64,000 nt of DNA from Mycobacterium kyogaense (lineage in GTDB: Bacteria; Actinomycetota; Actinomycetes; Mycobacteriales; Mycobacteriaceae): NCBI RefSeq assembly GCF_003254575.1, contig NZ_QJUA01000024.1:24142-88141 (forward strand), read 5' to 3'. Every line of letters starts with the position of its first letter. The first letter of the stretch is position 1. The notes beneath the pieces are model-generated. The model searched no databases. It was not told the DNA's origin and saw only the letters and a program-made list of their open reading frames with translations. This document shows positions 37,032-46,770 of this stretch, piece after piece. A program made the position numbers and the translations under genes.

Positions 37032-38225
37032 TCAGGCGTAGGGGCGCCAGCCCGTCGCATCGGCCCACGCCCACGCTCGGCGGTACGCGTCGGCGAACCA
37101 CGGCTCCTTGGCGTCCGCGTAGTCACCGGTGGTGGCATGGCCCTCGGCGGCTACGCGGCGTTTGAGCTCCAGGTACTCGGCGCGCGCCGCCGGCTCGGCT
37201 GTCAGCCAGTCGACGAACAGCAGCGCGAACCGCTGGTTGGGCCACCCGTCGACCCGGACATGCACGTTGGTCGGACGGCCGGGGTCGGCCGAGCAGTAGA
37301 GCCGCTTGCCCCACTGGCCGTCGACGCCGTCCTTGGCCGTGTCCTTAGCGATGTCCTCGGTGATCTCCGTGCGGACGTACCCGGCGCCCAGCAGCGCCTC
37401 GGCGAGGTCGTCGGCGACATCCAGAGACGCGACGGTGACCTGTACGTCGATGACGTCTTTGGCGTCGAGTCCGGGTACCGCCGTCGAACCGATGTGATCC
37501 ACCCGTGAGGCGTGATGCCCGCAGGCCGTGCGCAGCCTGGCGAGAATCCGTTCGGCCTGAGCGGGCCACTCGGGATCTGGCGGAACCAACCGTGGCTCAG
37601 TGGGGGCCGGCCGGCCTGCGCGCAGGTTGTCGGCGAACGGTCCCATGCGGTCGTTCCACAGAGTTCGCGCGGCGGCCTTCAATTGGTCGGCGGTGCCGGC
37701 ATTGTCGAGCCAGACATCGGCGACGGCCCGCCGGTCGGCCTCTGTGGCCTGCGCCGCGATGCGTGCCCGCGCGTCGTCTTCGGTGAACCCGCGGTGTTCG
37801 ATCAGCCGCTTCACCCGGACCTCTTCGTCGGCGTGCACGATGATGACCAGGGGAAAGAAGGGCGCCATGTGCGATTCGACCAGCAGCGGGATGTCCTCGA
37901 CGATCACCGCGTCGTCGGCCGCGGCGGCGATCAGCTCCGAACGTCGTTGTCCGACAAGCGGATGCACGATTCCGTTCAGCGTCTTGCGCTTCTCTTCATC
38001 GCTGAATGCGATCGCGGCCAGCGCGGGCCTGTTCAACGTTCCGTCCTCGGCGAGGATGTCCTCCCCGAATGCCTCGACCAGCTTGGCGAGCCCCTCGGTA
38101 CCAGGCTCGACGACCTCCCGGGCGATGACGTCGCCGTCGACGACGATGCCGCCGAGTTCGCCGAACGTCGCCGACACCGTCGACTTGCCCGCCCCGATTC
38201 CTCCGGTCAACCCGATTCGCAGCAC
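37032..38225 (-). CDS. coaE: Dephospho-CoA kinase fused to a GrpB (UPF0157) domain
   Basis: The enzyme catalyses the last step of coenzyme A synthesis. In the 397-residue protein, residues 1-195 are the kinase (P-loop GGIGAGKST at 8-16; RIAAQ lid). Residues 215-395 are a GrpB/UPF0157 nucleotidyltransferase-like domain (VDHIGSTAVPGLDAKDVIDVQV), a fusion typical of mycobacteria. The GrpB part keeps the GS-x10-D-x-D-like strand, so it may be catalytic or regulatory. It lies downstream of rpsA with a hairpin between and ends seven bases from the convergent MerR gene. Confidence 0.96.
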   Translation of the reverse strand: MLRIGLTGGIGAGKSTVSATFGELGGIVVDGDVIAREVVEPGTEGLAKLVEAFGEDILAEDGTLNRPALAAIAFSDEEKRKTLNGIVHPLVGQRRSELIAAAADDAVIVEDIPLLVESHMAPFFPLVIIVHADEEVRVKRLIEHRGFTEDDARARIAAQATEADRRAVADVWLDNAGTADQLKAAARTLWNDRMGPFADNLRAGRPAPTEPRLVPPDPEWPAQAERILARLRTACGHHASRVDHIGSTAVPGLDAKDVIDVQVTVASLDVADDLAEALLGAGYVRTEITEDIAKDTAKDGVDGQWGKRLYCSADPGRPTNVHVRVDGWPNQRFALLFVDWLTAEPAARAEYLELKRRVAAEGHATTGDYADAKEPWFADAYRRAWAWADATGWRPYA

Positions 38226-38262
38226 GCCCCACAGTCTGTCAGGACGACTGCCACGCAGACGA

Positions 38263-38296
38263 CGAAGGCCCCGACTCTTCCGAGCCGGGGCCTTCG
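38263..38296 (-). terminator. Hairpin between rpsA and coaE
   Basis: CGAAGGCCCCG pairs perfectly with CGGGGCCTTCG (11 bp), with an inner A-C mismatch and a CTC-TTCC-GAG cap. It sits 13 bases after the rpsA stop and has no U-run. It probably ends most rpsA transcripts. Confidence 0.7.
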
Positions 38297-38309
38297 ATCG
38301 TGAACTGAC

Positions 38310-39761
38310 TTACGCGTTGCCTGCGAGCTTCTCACGCAGCGCGGCGAGCTGGGCGTCGCTGGCGAGCGAGCCCCCGGTCGACTCCTCCGAGCGACCGTTC
38401 GACGACGATGACGAAGTCGTCGGACGCGCCGCCTCTTCGGCTTCGGCCGCGGCGAACTTCTCCATCTGCGCGGTGTGCATCTTGTACCGGCGCTCGGCCT
38501 CGGCGTACCGGGCCTCCCACTCGTCCCGCTGCTTCTCGAAGCCTTCGAGCCATTCATTGGTCTCGGCGTCGAAGCCCTCGGGGAAGATGTAGTTGCCCTG
38601 GTCGTCGTAGCTGTCGGCCATGCCGTACTTCCAGGCCTCGAACTCTTCGCTGTTGTAGTCCTCGTTGGCCTGCTTGAGGCTCAGCGAGATGCGGCGACGC
38701 TCCAGGTCGATGTCGATGACCTTGACCATCGCGTCGTCGCCGACCTGGACCACCTGATCCGGGACCTCGACGTGACGCTCGGACAGCTCGGAGATGTGCA
38801 CCAGGCCCTCGATGCCCTCTTCGACGCGGACGAACGCACCGAACGGCACCAGCTTGGTGACCTTGCCGGGCACGATTTGACCGATCGCGTGGGTGCGGGC
38901 GAAGTGGCGCCACGGATCTTCCTGAGTCGCCTTGAGCGACAGAGAAACCCGCTCGCGGTCCATGTCGACGTCCAGCACCTCGACGGTGACCTCGTCGCCC
39001 ACCTGCACCACCTCGGACGGGTGATCGATGTGCTTCCAGGACAGCTCGGAGACGTGCACCAGACCGTCGACGCCGCCGAGATCGACGAACGCGCCGAAGT
39101 TGACGATCGAGGAGACGACACCCTTGCGGATGGCGCCCTTAGTGAGCTGGTTGAGGAACTCGCTGCGCACCTCGGACTGGGTCTGCTCCAGCCAGGCGCG
39201 GCGGCTGAGCACCACGTTGTTGCGGTTCTTGTCGAGCTCGATGATCTTGGCCTCGATCTCCTTGCCGATGTACGGCTGCAGATCGCGGACTCGACGCATC
39301 TCGACCAGCGACGCGGGCAGGAAGCCGCGCAGGCCGATGTCGAGAATCAGGCCGCCCTTGACGACCTCGATGACGGTGCCCTTGACGGCCTCGTCCTTCT
39401 CCTTGAGCTCTTCGATGGTGCCCCAGGCGCGCTCGTACTGGGCGCGCTTCTTGGACAGGATGAGGCGGCCTTCTTTGTCCTCTTTGGTGAGGACCAGCGC
39501 TTCGACCTCGTCGCCGACGGACACAACCTCATTGGGGTCGACGTCGTGCTTGATCGAGAGTTCGCGAGAAGGGATGACGCCTTCGGTCTTATAGCCGATG
39601 TCGAGCAAGACCTCGTCGCGGTCCACCTTGACGATGGTCCCTTCAACGATGTCGCCATCGTTGAAGTATTTGATGGTCTTGTCGATGGCGGCGAGGAAAT
39701 CCTCCGCGGAGCCGATGTCGTTGAGGGCTACTTGCGGAGACGTGACGGAGGGACTTGGCAT
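38310..39761 (-). CDS. rpsA: Ribosomal protein S1
   Basis: S1 holds mRNA on the 30S subunit. The 483-residue mycobacterial form has four S1 OB-fold repeats (about residues 33-105, 120-190, 205-275 and 290-362); signatures include GDIVEGTIVKVDRDEVLLDIGYKTEG and GVVSSIVNFGAFVDLGGVDGLVH. A low-complexity C-terminal tail rich in Glu, Ser and Ala follows, the region studied for pyrazinoic-acid binding in M. tuberculosis. ATG 39761 (PSPSVTSPQVALNDIG) is the family start. A TTGACA hexamer lies about 95 bases upstream, but I cannot place a matching -10 box. Confidence 0.97.
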   Translation of the reverse strand: MPSPSVTSPQVALNDIGSAEDFLAAIDKTIKYFNDGDIVEGTIVKVDRDEVLLDIGYKTEGVIPSRELSIKHDVDPNEVVSVGDEVEALVLTKEDKEGRLILSKKRAQYERAWGTIEELKEKDEAVKGTVIEVVKGGLILDIGLRGFLPASLVEMRRVRDLQPYIGKEIEAKIIELDKNRNNVVLSRRAWLEQTQSEVRSEFLNQLTKGAIRKGVVSSIVNFGAFVDLGGVDGLVHVSELSWKHIDHPSEVVQVGDEVTVEVLDVDMDRERVSLSLKATQEDPWRHFARTHAIGQIVPGKVTKLVPFGAFVRVEEGIEGLVHISELSERHVEVPDQVVQVGDDAMVKVIDIDLERRRISLSLKQANEDYNSEEFEAWKYGMADSYDDQGNYIFPEGFDAETNEWLEGFEKQRDEWEARYAEAERRYKMHTAQMEKFAAAEAEEAARPTTSSSSSNGRSEESTGGSLASDAQLAALREKLAGNA

Positions 39762-39912
39762 GTGGTGGGTTGCTCCGGACAGGTTCAATCGTAGGGACAG
39801 AGAGTGTTTTGTTGATCGCACCCGCGAAAAGAACGCACAGGTACCTGTCAAGGCTACTCGACGGGGCACACGCAGGACAAACCCACCCCCAGCGGCCGCT
39901 ACTGTGCTCAGC

Positions 39913-41022
39913 GTGACACGTGTTCGCCGGGTCGGCGCACCTCTGGGTCTGCTCATCGCACTCGGCACCGTCGCCGGGCTGATCGTGATCGTGCTCACCG
40001 CCATCAATCCGGTCGGGACGTCCATCGGTTTCGTGCTCTCCAGCATCGCGATGACCGTGGTGGTGCTGTCCTACCTGTGGCTGGACCGCTGGGAGCCGGA
40101 GCCACCCCGGCTGCTGCTGCTGGCCTTCCTCTGGGGCACGTCGGCGGCTGTCGTCATCTCGGCGGTCCTGCAGATCGTGCTCGAGGCCTGGGTACACCCC
40201 GCAGGCTCCAGCGACATCAGTCCATTCACCCTGGTGGTGGGCGCGCCGGTGACCGAAGAAGCCGCCAAGGGCGTGTTCCTGCTGCTGATGATGACGGGCG
40301 TCCGGCGCTACGAGCTGAACTCGCTGACCGACTGCCTGGTGTATGCGGGCCTCGTCGGCGCCGGGTTCGCTTGGCTGGAGGACATCCTCTACATCGCGAA
40401 CGGTGAGTCGGTGGCCGAGTCGCTGGTGACCGCGGCCCTGCGCCTGATCATGTCGCCGTTCGCGCACTCGCTGTTCACCACGATGACGGCGATCGGGGTC
40501 TGGTACGCGCTGCATCGCCGCTCGGCCGCCGGCAAGGCAGGAGCTCTGCTGCTCGGGTACGCGGCGGCGGTGCTGCTGCACGGGATGTGGAACGGTTCGT
40601 CGCTGCTCGGGGCGGGCGCCTACTTCGCGGTCTACGCGCTGTGGATGGTGCCGGTGTTCGCGCTCGCGATCACGCTGGCCGTGCGCAGCCGCCGCCGCGA
40701 GCAGGTCGTGGTGGCGGGCAAGCTGCCCGGAATGGTGGCCGCCGGATTGGTCAGCCCGAACGAGGCAACCTGGCTGGGATCGATGAGGGCGCGCAAGCTC
40801 GCCGTCGACACGGCGCACCGCTTCGGCGGAAATCCGGCGGCGGCCTCGGTGCGGCACTTCGCCCACCGCGTTATCGAGCTGGCGTTCGTGCGCGACCGGA
40901 TCGATCGGGGCTTCGGCGATCAACGCGTCACGGCCCTGCTCCACGAGGAGACCTACGCGCTGTACGCGGCACGCGCCACATCACCGGCGTTACAGCACAT
41001 GGCTGGCTTCCGTGCGTACTGA
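39913..41022 (+). CDS. PrsW-family intramembrane metalloprotease
   Basis: The 369-residue protein has about eight membrane helices and PrsW-type catalytic motifs: PVTEEAAKGVF (EExxK), FAWLEDILY, AHSLFT and HGMWNGS, which bring Glu and His residues together in the membrane. PrsW in Bacillus cleaves an anti-sigma factor; the target here is unknown. A soluble cytoplasmic tail of about 110 residues follows the last helix. GTG 39913 is chosen; GTG 39904 adds three residues. It is divergent from rpsA. The TRIC-channel gene follows 27 bases downstream. Confidence 0.88.
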   Translation: MTRVRRVGAPLGLLIALGTVAGLIVIVLTAINPVGTSIGFVLSSIAMTVVVLSYLWLDRWEPEPPRLLLLAFLWGTSAAVVISAVLQIVLEAWVHPAGSSDISPFTLVVGAPVTEEAAKGVFLLLMMTGVRRYELNSLTDCLVYAGLVGAGFAWLEDILYIANGESVAESLVTAALRLIMSPFAHSLFTTMTAIGVWYALHRRSAAGKAGALLLGYAAAVLLHGMWNGSSLLGAGAYFAVYALWMVPVFALAITLAVRSRRREQVVVAGKLPGMVAAGLVSPNEATWLGSMRARKLAVDTAHRFGGNPAAASVRHFAHRVIELAFVRDRIDRGFGDQRVTALLHEETYALYAARATSPALQHMAGFRAY

Positions 41023-41049
41023 AGGCCCACGGGCCGCCATACTCGGCTG

Positions 41050-41682
41050 GTGATCCAGCACATCCTCAACTACCTCGGCATCGCGGCCGCCGCGGCGTCC
41101 GGTGCAGTCCTCGGGGTCCGCAAGGGGTTCGACGTGTTCGGGATCGCGGCGATGGCGGTGCTGACCGGCGTCGGCGGCGGAGTGTTGCGTGACGTCCTGC
41201 TCGACATCGATCCCCCGCAATCCCTGCAGCGCTGGCCCGATGTCACCGTGTGCCTGGCCGCGGCAGCCCTGGCCACGCTGTTCGCGCGCACGGTCATCAG
41301 GCTTCATCATCCGGTCGCGATGCTCGATGCCGTCGGGATGGGGTTCTTCGCCACCTCGGGTGCCGCGCTGGCCGTCGACCACGGCGCCAGCTGGTTCGCC
41401 GCGGCGCTGCTCGGCATGGTGTCGGCATTGGCCGGCACCATCATTCGCGATGTCACGGCCCGCGACGTGCCCGTCGTGATGGGCCCAGACGACATGTACG
41501 CCGTTCCGGCGATGCTGGGCTCGGTGATCTACGTCGTCATCGACTACTACGGCCCGCAGTGGATCGGCGTCGCCGTCGGCACACTGGTGGCGACACTGCT
41601 CCGGCTGGCGGCGATCACCTTCCACTGGCGGCTTCCGACCGGTCCTCGCGAGCTGATCGTGCGCGGCAATCCGCCGTCGTAG
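41050..41682 (+). CDS. TRIC-type trimeric cation channel (UPF0126)
   Basis: The 210-residue membrane protein has two UPF0126 repeats of three helices plus a final helix. Each repeat contains the glycine-rich pore motif: GVLTGVGGGVLRDVL and GMVSALAGTIIRDVT. Bacterial relatives form trimeric K+-selective channels. GTG 41050 is the start. It is probably co-transcribed with the PrsW-like gene and converges on the thioesterase gene with three bases between. Confidence 0.92.
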   Translation: MIQHILNYLGIAAAAASGAVLGVRKGFDVFGIAAMAVLTGVGGGVLRDVLLDIDPPQSLQRWPDVTVCLAAAALATLFARTVIRLHHPVAMLDAVGMGFFATSGAALAVDHGASWFAAALLGMVSALAGTIIRDVTARDVPVVMGPDDMYAVPAMLGSVIYVVIDYYGPQWIGVAVGTLVATLLRLAAITFHWRLPTGPRELIVRGNPPS

Positions 41683-41685
41683 TCG

Positions 41686-42492
41686 CTATGTCTTGAAGTA
41701 GACGATCTGATGCGTGGTGGCCAGCAGGGTGCCCGAACGACTCCAGATCTCTGCGGACTGATCGAAATAGCCACCGGCGAATCGGTTTGCCGATGCGCAG
41801 CCGAGAACGAAATCGTCTCCTGCAGAGGCGAGTTCGAGGTCGGTGGCGTGAAAGTAGGTGGTCAGCGAGATCGTGCCGGCCGGCGTGGGCGCGCCGAGCC
41901 GCAAGTAGATCCGCGGATAGAAGATGTCGCTGGCGGCAGTGAGCGCGGCGAAGTCGAGAGGGCGTCCCATTCGATCGCGTGCCCACAGCATCGTCGTCGA
42001 TGAGTCTGACGGCGCCGCACCCTTGGTGGGAGCCGCGCCGTCGATGAAGCGCATGTCGTAGTTGCGGGCCCACGCGATCATCGGCGGCAGCCCCCGCTCC
42101 TCCACCTCCTCGGGCCCGGGAACGTGAGGCATGCGCTTCTCGGTATCCGACCACGTATCGCGCCGTAGGCCGAACACCGCAGTCGCCGTCGTCGTGATGG
42201 TCCCGTCTTGAACCAGGTCGACGAACCAATGCTGGTTACTCCGGTTGGTGCGCAGGGGACGCGCGGTGACGTCGAACTCGCCATCGGCAATGGGTGCCGC
42301 GAAGTTGACGGTGAGCGCCAGGGGCGCACCGGTGCGCTCCGGATGCATGTCGATCGCGCGCAGCATCAGAGCCGCGGTCATGCCGCCGAATGGACCGACC
42401 ATGTTCGCCCACGCGGCAGTGGTCTTCCCGCGCAGCACGCCGGCCTCGACCGGTTGGAGTCGAATCGACTCATCGAACGAATGCTCGGCCAC
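41686..42492 (-). CDS. Acyl-CoA thioesterase, double hotdog
   Basis: The 268-residue protein has the TesB/thioesterase-like double hotdog fold. The first hotdog contains WANMVGPFGGMTAALMLRAI and LALTVNFAAPIADGEFDV. The second contains DFAALTAASDIFYPRI and TISLTTYFHATDLE, with closing DQSAEIWSRSGTLLATTHQIVYFK. It should hydrolyse acyl-CoA thioesters; chain length is unknown. ATG 42492 is used. It is the next minus-strand gene after polA (58 bases). Confidence 0.87.
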   Translation of the reverse strand: MAEHSFDESIRLQPVEAGVLRGKTTAAWANMVGPFGGMTAALMLRAIDMHPERTGAPLALTVNFAAPIADGEFDVTARPLRTNRSNQHWFVDLVQDGTITTTATAVFGLRRDTWSDTEKRMPHVPGPEEVEERGLPPMIAWARNYDMRFIDGAAPTKGAAPSDSSTTMLWARDRMGRPLDFAALTAASDIFYPRIYLRLGAPTPAGTISLTTYFHATDLELASAGDDFVLGCASANRFAGGYFDQSAEIWSRSGTLLATTHQIVYFKT

Positions 42493-42550
42493 GTCGTTGC
42501 CTCCTGCTCATGCCCACCACATTATGTAGGTGTGCATATATAGCAGATGT

Positions 42551-45280
42551 TCAGTGCGCCGCGGTGTCCCAGCTGCGGCCGTACCCCACCGACACCTCCA
42601 GCGGGACGTCGAGCGCATAGGCGCCACCCATGTGTTCGCGCACCAGCGCTTCCAACGCGTCCCGTTCGCCGTCGGCGACCTCGAAGAGAAGCTCGTCGTG
42701 CACCTGCAGCAGCATGCGGGAGTTCAGGCCGGCGTCGGAGATCGCGCGGTCCACGTTGATCATCGCGACCTTGATGATGTCGGCGGCACTGCCCTGGATC
42801 GGCGCGTTCAGCGCCGCCCGCTCCGCGGCTTCGCGCACGTTGCGGTTGCTGCTGTCGAGTTCGGGCAGGTAGCGCCTGCGACCGAACACCGTCGAGGTGT
42901 AGCCGTCCTTGCGGGCCTGGTCGACGACGTCGCGCAGGTAATCGCGGATACCGCCGAAGCGGGCGAAGTACTGATCCATCTGGACCTTCGCCTCCTCGGT
43001 GGAGATCTTGAGCTGCGCGGACAATCCGTATGCGCTCAAGCCGTAGGCCAGGCCGTACGACATCGCCTTGACCCTGCGTCGCAGTTCCGCCGTCACCTCG
43101 TCGATCGGGACGTCGAACGCCCGGGACGCCACGAACGAGTGCAGGTCCTCACCCGTGTTGAACGCCTCGATCAGCCCCTCATCGCGGGACAGGTGCGCCA
43201 TGATGCGCATTTCGATCTGGCTGTAGTCGGCGGTCATCAGCTCGCCGTAGCCCGTGCCCACTGAACCGCCGACAACGAAGGCGTCGCGGATCCGGCGGCC
43301 CGCCTCCGTGCGGATCGGGATGTTCTGCAGGTTGGGCTCGGTCGAGGACAACCGGCCGGTGGCCGCGATCGTCTGGTTGAACGTCGTGTGGATCCGGCCA
43401 TCGCCGGCCACCGAGTTCAGCAACCCGTCGACGGTGACCTTCAGGCGCGTGGCGTCTCGATGGGCCAGCAGATGCTGCAGGAACGGGTGGCCGGTCTTGT
43501 CGAAAAGGCCCTGTAGCGCGTCGGCGTCCGTGGTGTAGCCGGTCTTGGTGCGCTTGGTCTTCGGCATCTCCAGCTCGTCGAACAGCACCACCTGCAGCTG
43601 CTTGGGTGAGCCGAGGTTGATCTGCTTGCCGATCACCGCGTAGGCGGCCTCCGCGGCGTCGCGAATCTGGCCGGCGAATTCGCTCTGCAGCGCGGTGAGC
43701 ATGTCCAGATCGACGGCGATGCCCGCGGTTTCCAGATCGGCGAGCACCCGTTGGACGGGCAGCTCCATGCTGCCCAACAACGCCGAGGAGTCGATGCGGG
43801 CCAGCTCCTCATCGAGGGCGTCGGCGAGATCCTTGACCGCATTGGCCCGCAGCAGCAGCGTCTGCACCGCTTGGTCGTCGACGCCGTCGCTGTCGTCGAG
43901 CAGCGAAAGTTGTTGCTGCTCAGCATTGTCGGCACGCAGTTCACGCTTCAGATACCGCAGCGAGAGATCGTCGAGGGTGAAGCTGCGCTGACCGGGCCGC
44001 ACCAGGTAGGCCGCGAGCGCGGTGTCGGAGGTGACACCGGCGAGCGTCCACCCCCGGCCCTGCAGATCGTGGATCGCGAGCTTGGCCTCGTGCAACGCCT
44101 TCGGCTGTGAGGGGTCGGCGAGCCAGGACGCCAACGCGGGCTCGTCCTCGGGACTGAGCGAGGTCGTGTCGATGTAGCGGCCGTCGCCGTCCGGCGCGAC
44201 CAGCGCGAGCGCGGTCGCGTCGCTGTCGAACGCCAGGTGGTTGCCGACCACCGCGATGCCGAAGCGGCCGCCGTCGGCGTGCTCGGCGAGCCAGGCCGCC
44301 AACGTGCCGGGCGCCAGGGCTTCGCCGCGCACCTCGAAGCCCTCGTCCACTTCGGGATCGGCCGAGGCCAGCGTGTCGAACAACCGGTCGCGCAGCACCC
44401 GGAACTCGAGGTCGTCGAACAGGCGGTGGATCTGGTCGCGGTTCCAGGGCTGCATCCGCAGCGTGTCCGGAGTCTGGGCCAGCGGGACGTCCTTGACCAG
44501 ATCGGTCAGCTCGCGGTTGAGGATGACGCTGGACAGGTGCGCGCGCAGCGCGTCACCGACCTTGCCCTTCACCTTGTCGACGTTGTCGACGAGGGACTGC
44601 AGCGTTCCGTACTCCGAAATCCACTTGGTCGCGGTCTTCTCCCCCACGCCCGGGATGCCCGGCAGGTTGTCGCTCGGGTCGCCGCGCAGGGCTGCGAAAT
44701 CGGGGTACTGCGCCGGCGTCAGCCCGTACTTCTCGACGACCGCCTCAGGGGTGAACCGCGTCAGCTCGCTGACCCCCTTGCGCGGATAGAGCACCGTGAC
44801 GTCGTCGCTGACCAACTGCAGCGAGTCGCGATCACCGGTGACCACGAGCACCCGGTAGCCCTCGTTCTCGGCCTGCGTGGCCAGCGTTGCGATGATGTCG
44901 TCGGCCTCGAACCCCGCCTCGGCCAGCACCGTGATGCCCAGCGCCCCGAGCACCTCCTTGGTGATGTCGATCTGTCCGCGAAACTCGTCCGGGGTGGCCG
45001 ACCTGCCCTCTTTGTACTCCGGGTACTTCTCCTTGCGGAACGTCTGCCGGGACACGTCGAAGGCGGCGGCGATGTGGCTGGGCTGTTCGTCGCGCAGCAG
45101 GTTGATCAGCATCGCGGTGAAGCCGTACACCGCGTTCGTGGTGAGCCCGCCCTGGGTCTTGAAGTTCTCGGCAGGCAGGGCGTAGAACGCGCGGAAGGCC
45201 AGCGAATTGCCGTCCAGCAGCATCAGGGTCTGTTTCTGATCGGTCGCCGATGCGGTCTTGGCTGGGCTCACGGCCTTCAC
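42551..45280 (-). CDS. polA: DNA polymerase I
   Basis: Pol I fills gaps in repair and removes RNA primers. The 909-residue protein has an N-terminal 5'-nuclease (LMLLDGNSLAFRAFYALP, GFEADDIIATLA, GIPGVGEKTATKW), a 3'-exonuclease-like domain whose acidic residues look degraded, as in other mycobacteria, and the family A polymerase (TADYSQIEMRIMAHLS; RRRVKAMSYGLAYGLSAYGLS; LQVHDELLFEV). GTG 45280 gives the known VKAVSPAK-like start; ATG 45289 is the alternative. An alpha/beta hydrolase gene diverges 111 bases away. Confidence 0.97.
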   Translation of the reverse strand: MKAVSPAKTASATDQKQTLMLLDGNSLAFRAFYALPAENFKTQGGLTTNAVYGFTAMLINLLRDEQPSHIAAAFDVSRQTFRKEKYPEYKEGRSATPDEFRGQIDITKEVLGALGITVLAEAGFEADDIIATLATQAENEGYRVLVVTGDRDSLQLVSDDVTVLYPRKGVSELTRFTPEAVVEKYGLTPAQYPDFAALRGDPSDNLPGIPGVGEKTATKWISEYGTLQSLVDNVDKVKGKVGDALRAHLSSVILNRELTDLVKDVPLAQTPDTLRMQPWNRDQIHRLFDDLEFRVLRDRLFDTLASADPEVDEGFEVRGEALAPGTLAAWLAEHADGGRFGIAVVGNHLAFDSDATALALVAPDGDGRYIDTTSLSPEDEPALASWLADPSQPKALHEAKLAIHDLQGRGWTLAGVTSDTALAAYLVRPGQRSFTLDDLSLRYLKRELRADNAEQQQLSLLDDSDGVDDQAVQTLLLRANAVKDLADALDEELARIDSSALLGSMELPVQRVLADLETAGIAVDLDMLTALQSEFAGQIRDAAEAAYAVIGKQINLGSPKQLQVVLFDELEMPKTKRTKTGYTTDADALQGLFDKTGHPFLQHLLAHRDATRLKVTVDGLLNSVAGDGRIHTTFNQTIAATGRLSSTEPNLQNIPIRTEAGRRIRDAFVVGGSVGTGYGELMTADYSQIEMRIMAHLSRDEGLIEAFNTGEDLHSFVASRAFDVPIDEVTAELRRRVKAMSYGLAYGLSAYGLSAQLKISTEEAKVQMDQYFARFGGIRDYLRDVVDQARKDGYTSTVFGRRRYLPELDSSNRNVREAAERAALNAPIQGSAADIIKVAMINVDRAISDAGLNSRMLLQVHDELLFEVADGERDALEALVREHMGGAYALDVPLEVSVGYGRSWDTAAH

Positions 45281-45370
45281 TCTAGGCATCCCGACCGACA
45301 CGGCGACCGGCGGGAATGAACGCGAGGTCGGGGCGGTTACAGCAGATGCCCTTCTTATGTAACATCGTTC

Positions 45371-45391
45371 TATAACGAGCAGGAGCCCGTC
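45371..45391 (+). promoter_or_regulatory. Probable -10 box and shine-dalgarno of the hydrolase-TetR pair
   Basis: TATAAC (45371-45376) within an AT-rich island in a GC-rich region is a likely -10 element, and AGGAG follows just before ATG 45392. Overlapping AAC-ATC-GTT and CGTT-CTAT-AACG half-sites around it could bind the TetR regulator encoded downstream. The -35 box is not clear. Confidence 0.35.
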
Positions 45392-46189
45392 ATGACGAAC
45401 ATCGTCTTCATCCACGGCCTGTGGGTCGCCCACACCGCGTGGCAACCCTGGATCGACTACGTCGCCGAGCACGGCCATTACGCCGTCGCCCCCGCCTGGC
45501 CCGGCGAGCTGCCGACGGTCGAGGAGACCCGGCAGAACCCCGCGGCGCAGGCCGGCGTCGGCATCGACGAACTGACCGCCCACTTCGCGAAGGCTGTCGC
45601 CGAGTTCGACACCCCGCCGGTGGTGATCGGCCACTCCTTTGGCGGCCTGATCGCCCAGAAGCTACTGGGCGAGAACAAGGCCGCGGCAGCCATCGCGATC
45701 GACCCCGCCCCGATCAAAGGCGTGACGGGACTGCCTCTCGCGCAGTTGCGCTCGGCGTTCCCGGTGCTGGGCAATCCGCTCAATCGCGGGCGCGCCAAGG
45801 GCCTGACGCGGGCACAGTGGCGGTACGGCTTCGGCAACGCGTTGAGCCAGGAGGAATCCGACGCCCTGTGGGAGCAATGGTCGATCCCTTCCCCGGGCAA
45901 GCCGTTGTTCGAGGCAGCCGGCGCCAGCCTCCACCGCCACTCGCCGGCCGCAGTCGACACCGCCAACGCCACGCGCGGACCGCTGCTGATCACCGCCGGA
46001 TCGGCCGATCACACCGTGCCGCACGCGACCGCCGAAGCGGCGCACCGGTTGTACCGTAGCGATGCCGTCACCGACTTCCACGAGTTCGAGGGTCGTGGCC
46101 ACTCGCTGACCATCGACCACGGGTGGCGCGAGGTCGCCGACGACGCGCTGGCGTGGCTCGCGCGTCAAGGCATCACCGAGGCGGCGTGA
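45392..46189 (+). CDS. Alpha/beta hydrolase
   Basis: The 265-residue cytoplasmic hydrolase has oxyanion-site IHGLWV, nucleophile elbow VIGHSFGG (S82), a likely acid in GSADHTVP and the catalytic His in GRGHSLTI. AGGAG lies ten bases before ATG 45392. The stop overlaps the GTG of a TetR regulator (GTGA), so both form one operon, and the regulator probably senses the substrate or product of the enzyme. The substrate is unknown. Confidence 0.9.
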   Translation: MTNIVFIHGLWVAHTAWQPWIDYVAEHGHYAVAPAWPGELPTVEETRQNPAAQAGVGIDELTAHFAKAVAEFDTPPVVIGHSFGGLIAQKLLGENKAAAAIAIDPAPIKGVTGLPLAQLRSAFPVLGNPLNRGRAKGLTRAQWRYGFGNALSQEESDALWEQWSIPSPGKPLFEAAGASLHRHSPAAVDTANATRGPLLITAGSADHTVPHATAEAAHRLYRSDAVTDFHEFEGRGHSLTIDHGWREVADDALAWLARQGITEAA

Positions 46190-46770
46190 CGGTGACCCGG
46201 CGCCGCACCGCGAGTGAACAGGTCTCGGCCGCGCTGTTGAGCGCGGCCGAGACGGTCCTCGACCGCGACGGTGCCGGCGCGGTGACGGTGCGGTCCGTCG
46301 CCCGAGAGGCCGGGGTGGCACCGATGGGCGTCTACAACCGATTCACCAGCAAGGACGGTCTGCTCGCCGCCCTCGCCCTTCGGGCATTCGACGATCTCGC
46401 CGCTGCGATCGACGTGGGGTCCGACACCGGTAGCCCGGCAGACCGCCTGCGCCGCGCCTGCCAGGGGTACCGCCGGTTCGCGCTCGCCCATCCCGCGCGC
46501 TATGCACTGATCTTCGCCACGGGATCACCCGCCGCAGACCCGGCCTCGCCCGTGACCACTCGGGGCCGCGAGGTGTTCACCGTCCTGGTCGACATGGTCG
46601 CCGGGCTCGCTCTGCGCGCCGATCTCGACCCGGTGGACGCAGCCCAGGCGATGTGGAACGGCCAGCACGGCGCAGTCACCCTGGAACTCGCCGGGGTGAG
46701 TCAAACATCAGATGCAGCAGCATCTTTCACCGAGACGATCGACGCGCTCATTCGCGGTCTGCAGACCTGA
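46186..46770 (+). CDS. TetR-family repressor
   Basis: The 194-residue regulator has an N-terminal helix-turn-helix (VSAALLSAAETVLDRDGAGAVTVRSVAREAGVAPMGVYNRFTSKDGLLAAL) and a C-terminal ligand and dimer domain of the TetR_C WHG-like type (YRRFALAHPARYALIFATG). GTG 46186 overlaps the hydrolase stop; GTG 46192 is an alternative. It most likely represses its own operon with the hydrolase. It overlaps the convergent LysR gene by 23 bases. Confidence 0.9.
   Translation: MTVTRRRTASEQVSAALLSAAETVLDRDGAGAVTVRSVAREAGVAPMGVYNRFTSKDGLLAALALRAFDDLAAAIDVGSDTGSPADRLRRACQGYRRFALAHPARYALIFATGSPAADPASPVTTRGREVFTVLVDMVAGLALRADLDPVDAAQAMWNGQHGAVTLELAGVSQTSDAAASFTETIDALIRGLQT

Noticed and set aside
45281..45634. 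N-terminal extension of polA across the hydrolase gene start
   Set aside because: DNA polymerase I is complete from 45280, and the extension is antisense to a good alpha/beta hydrolase N-terminus.
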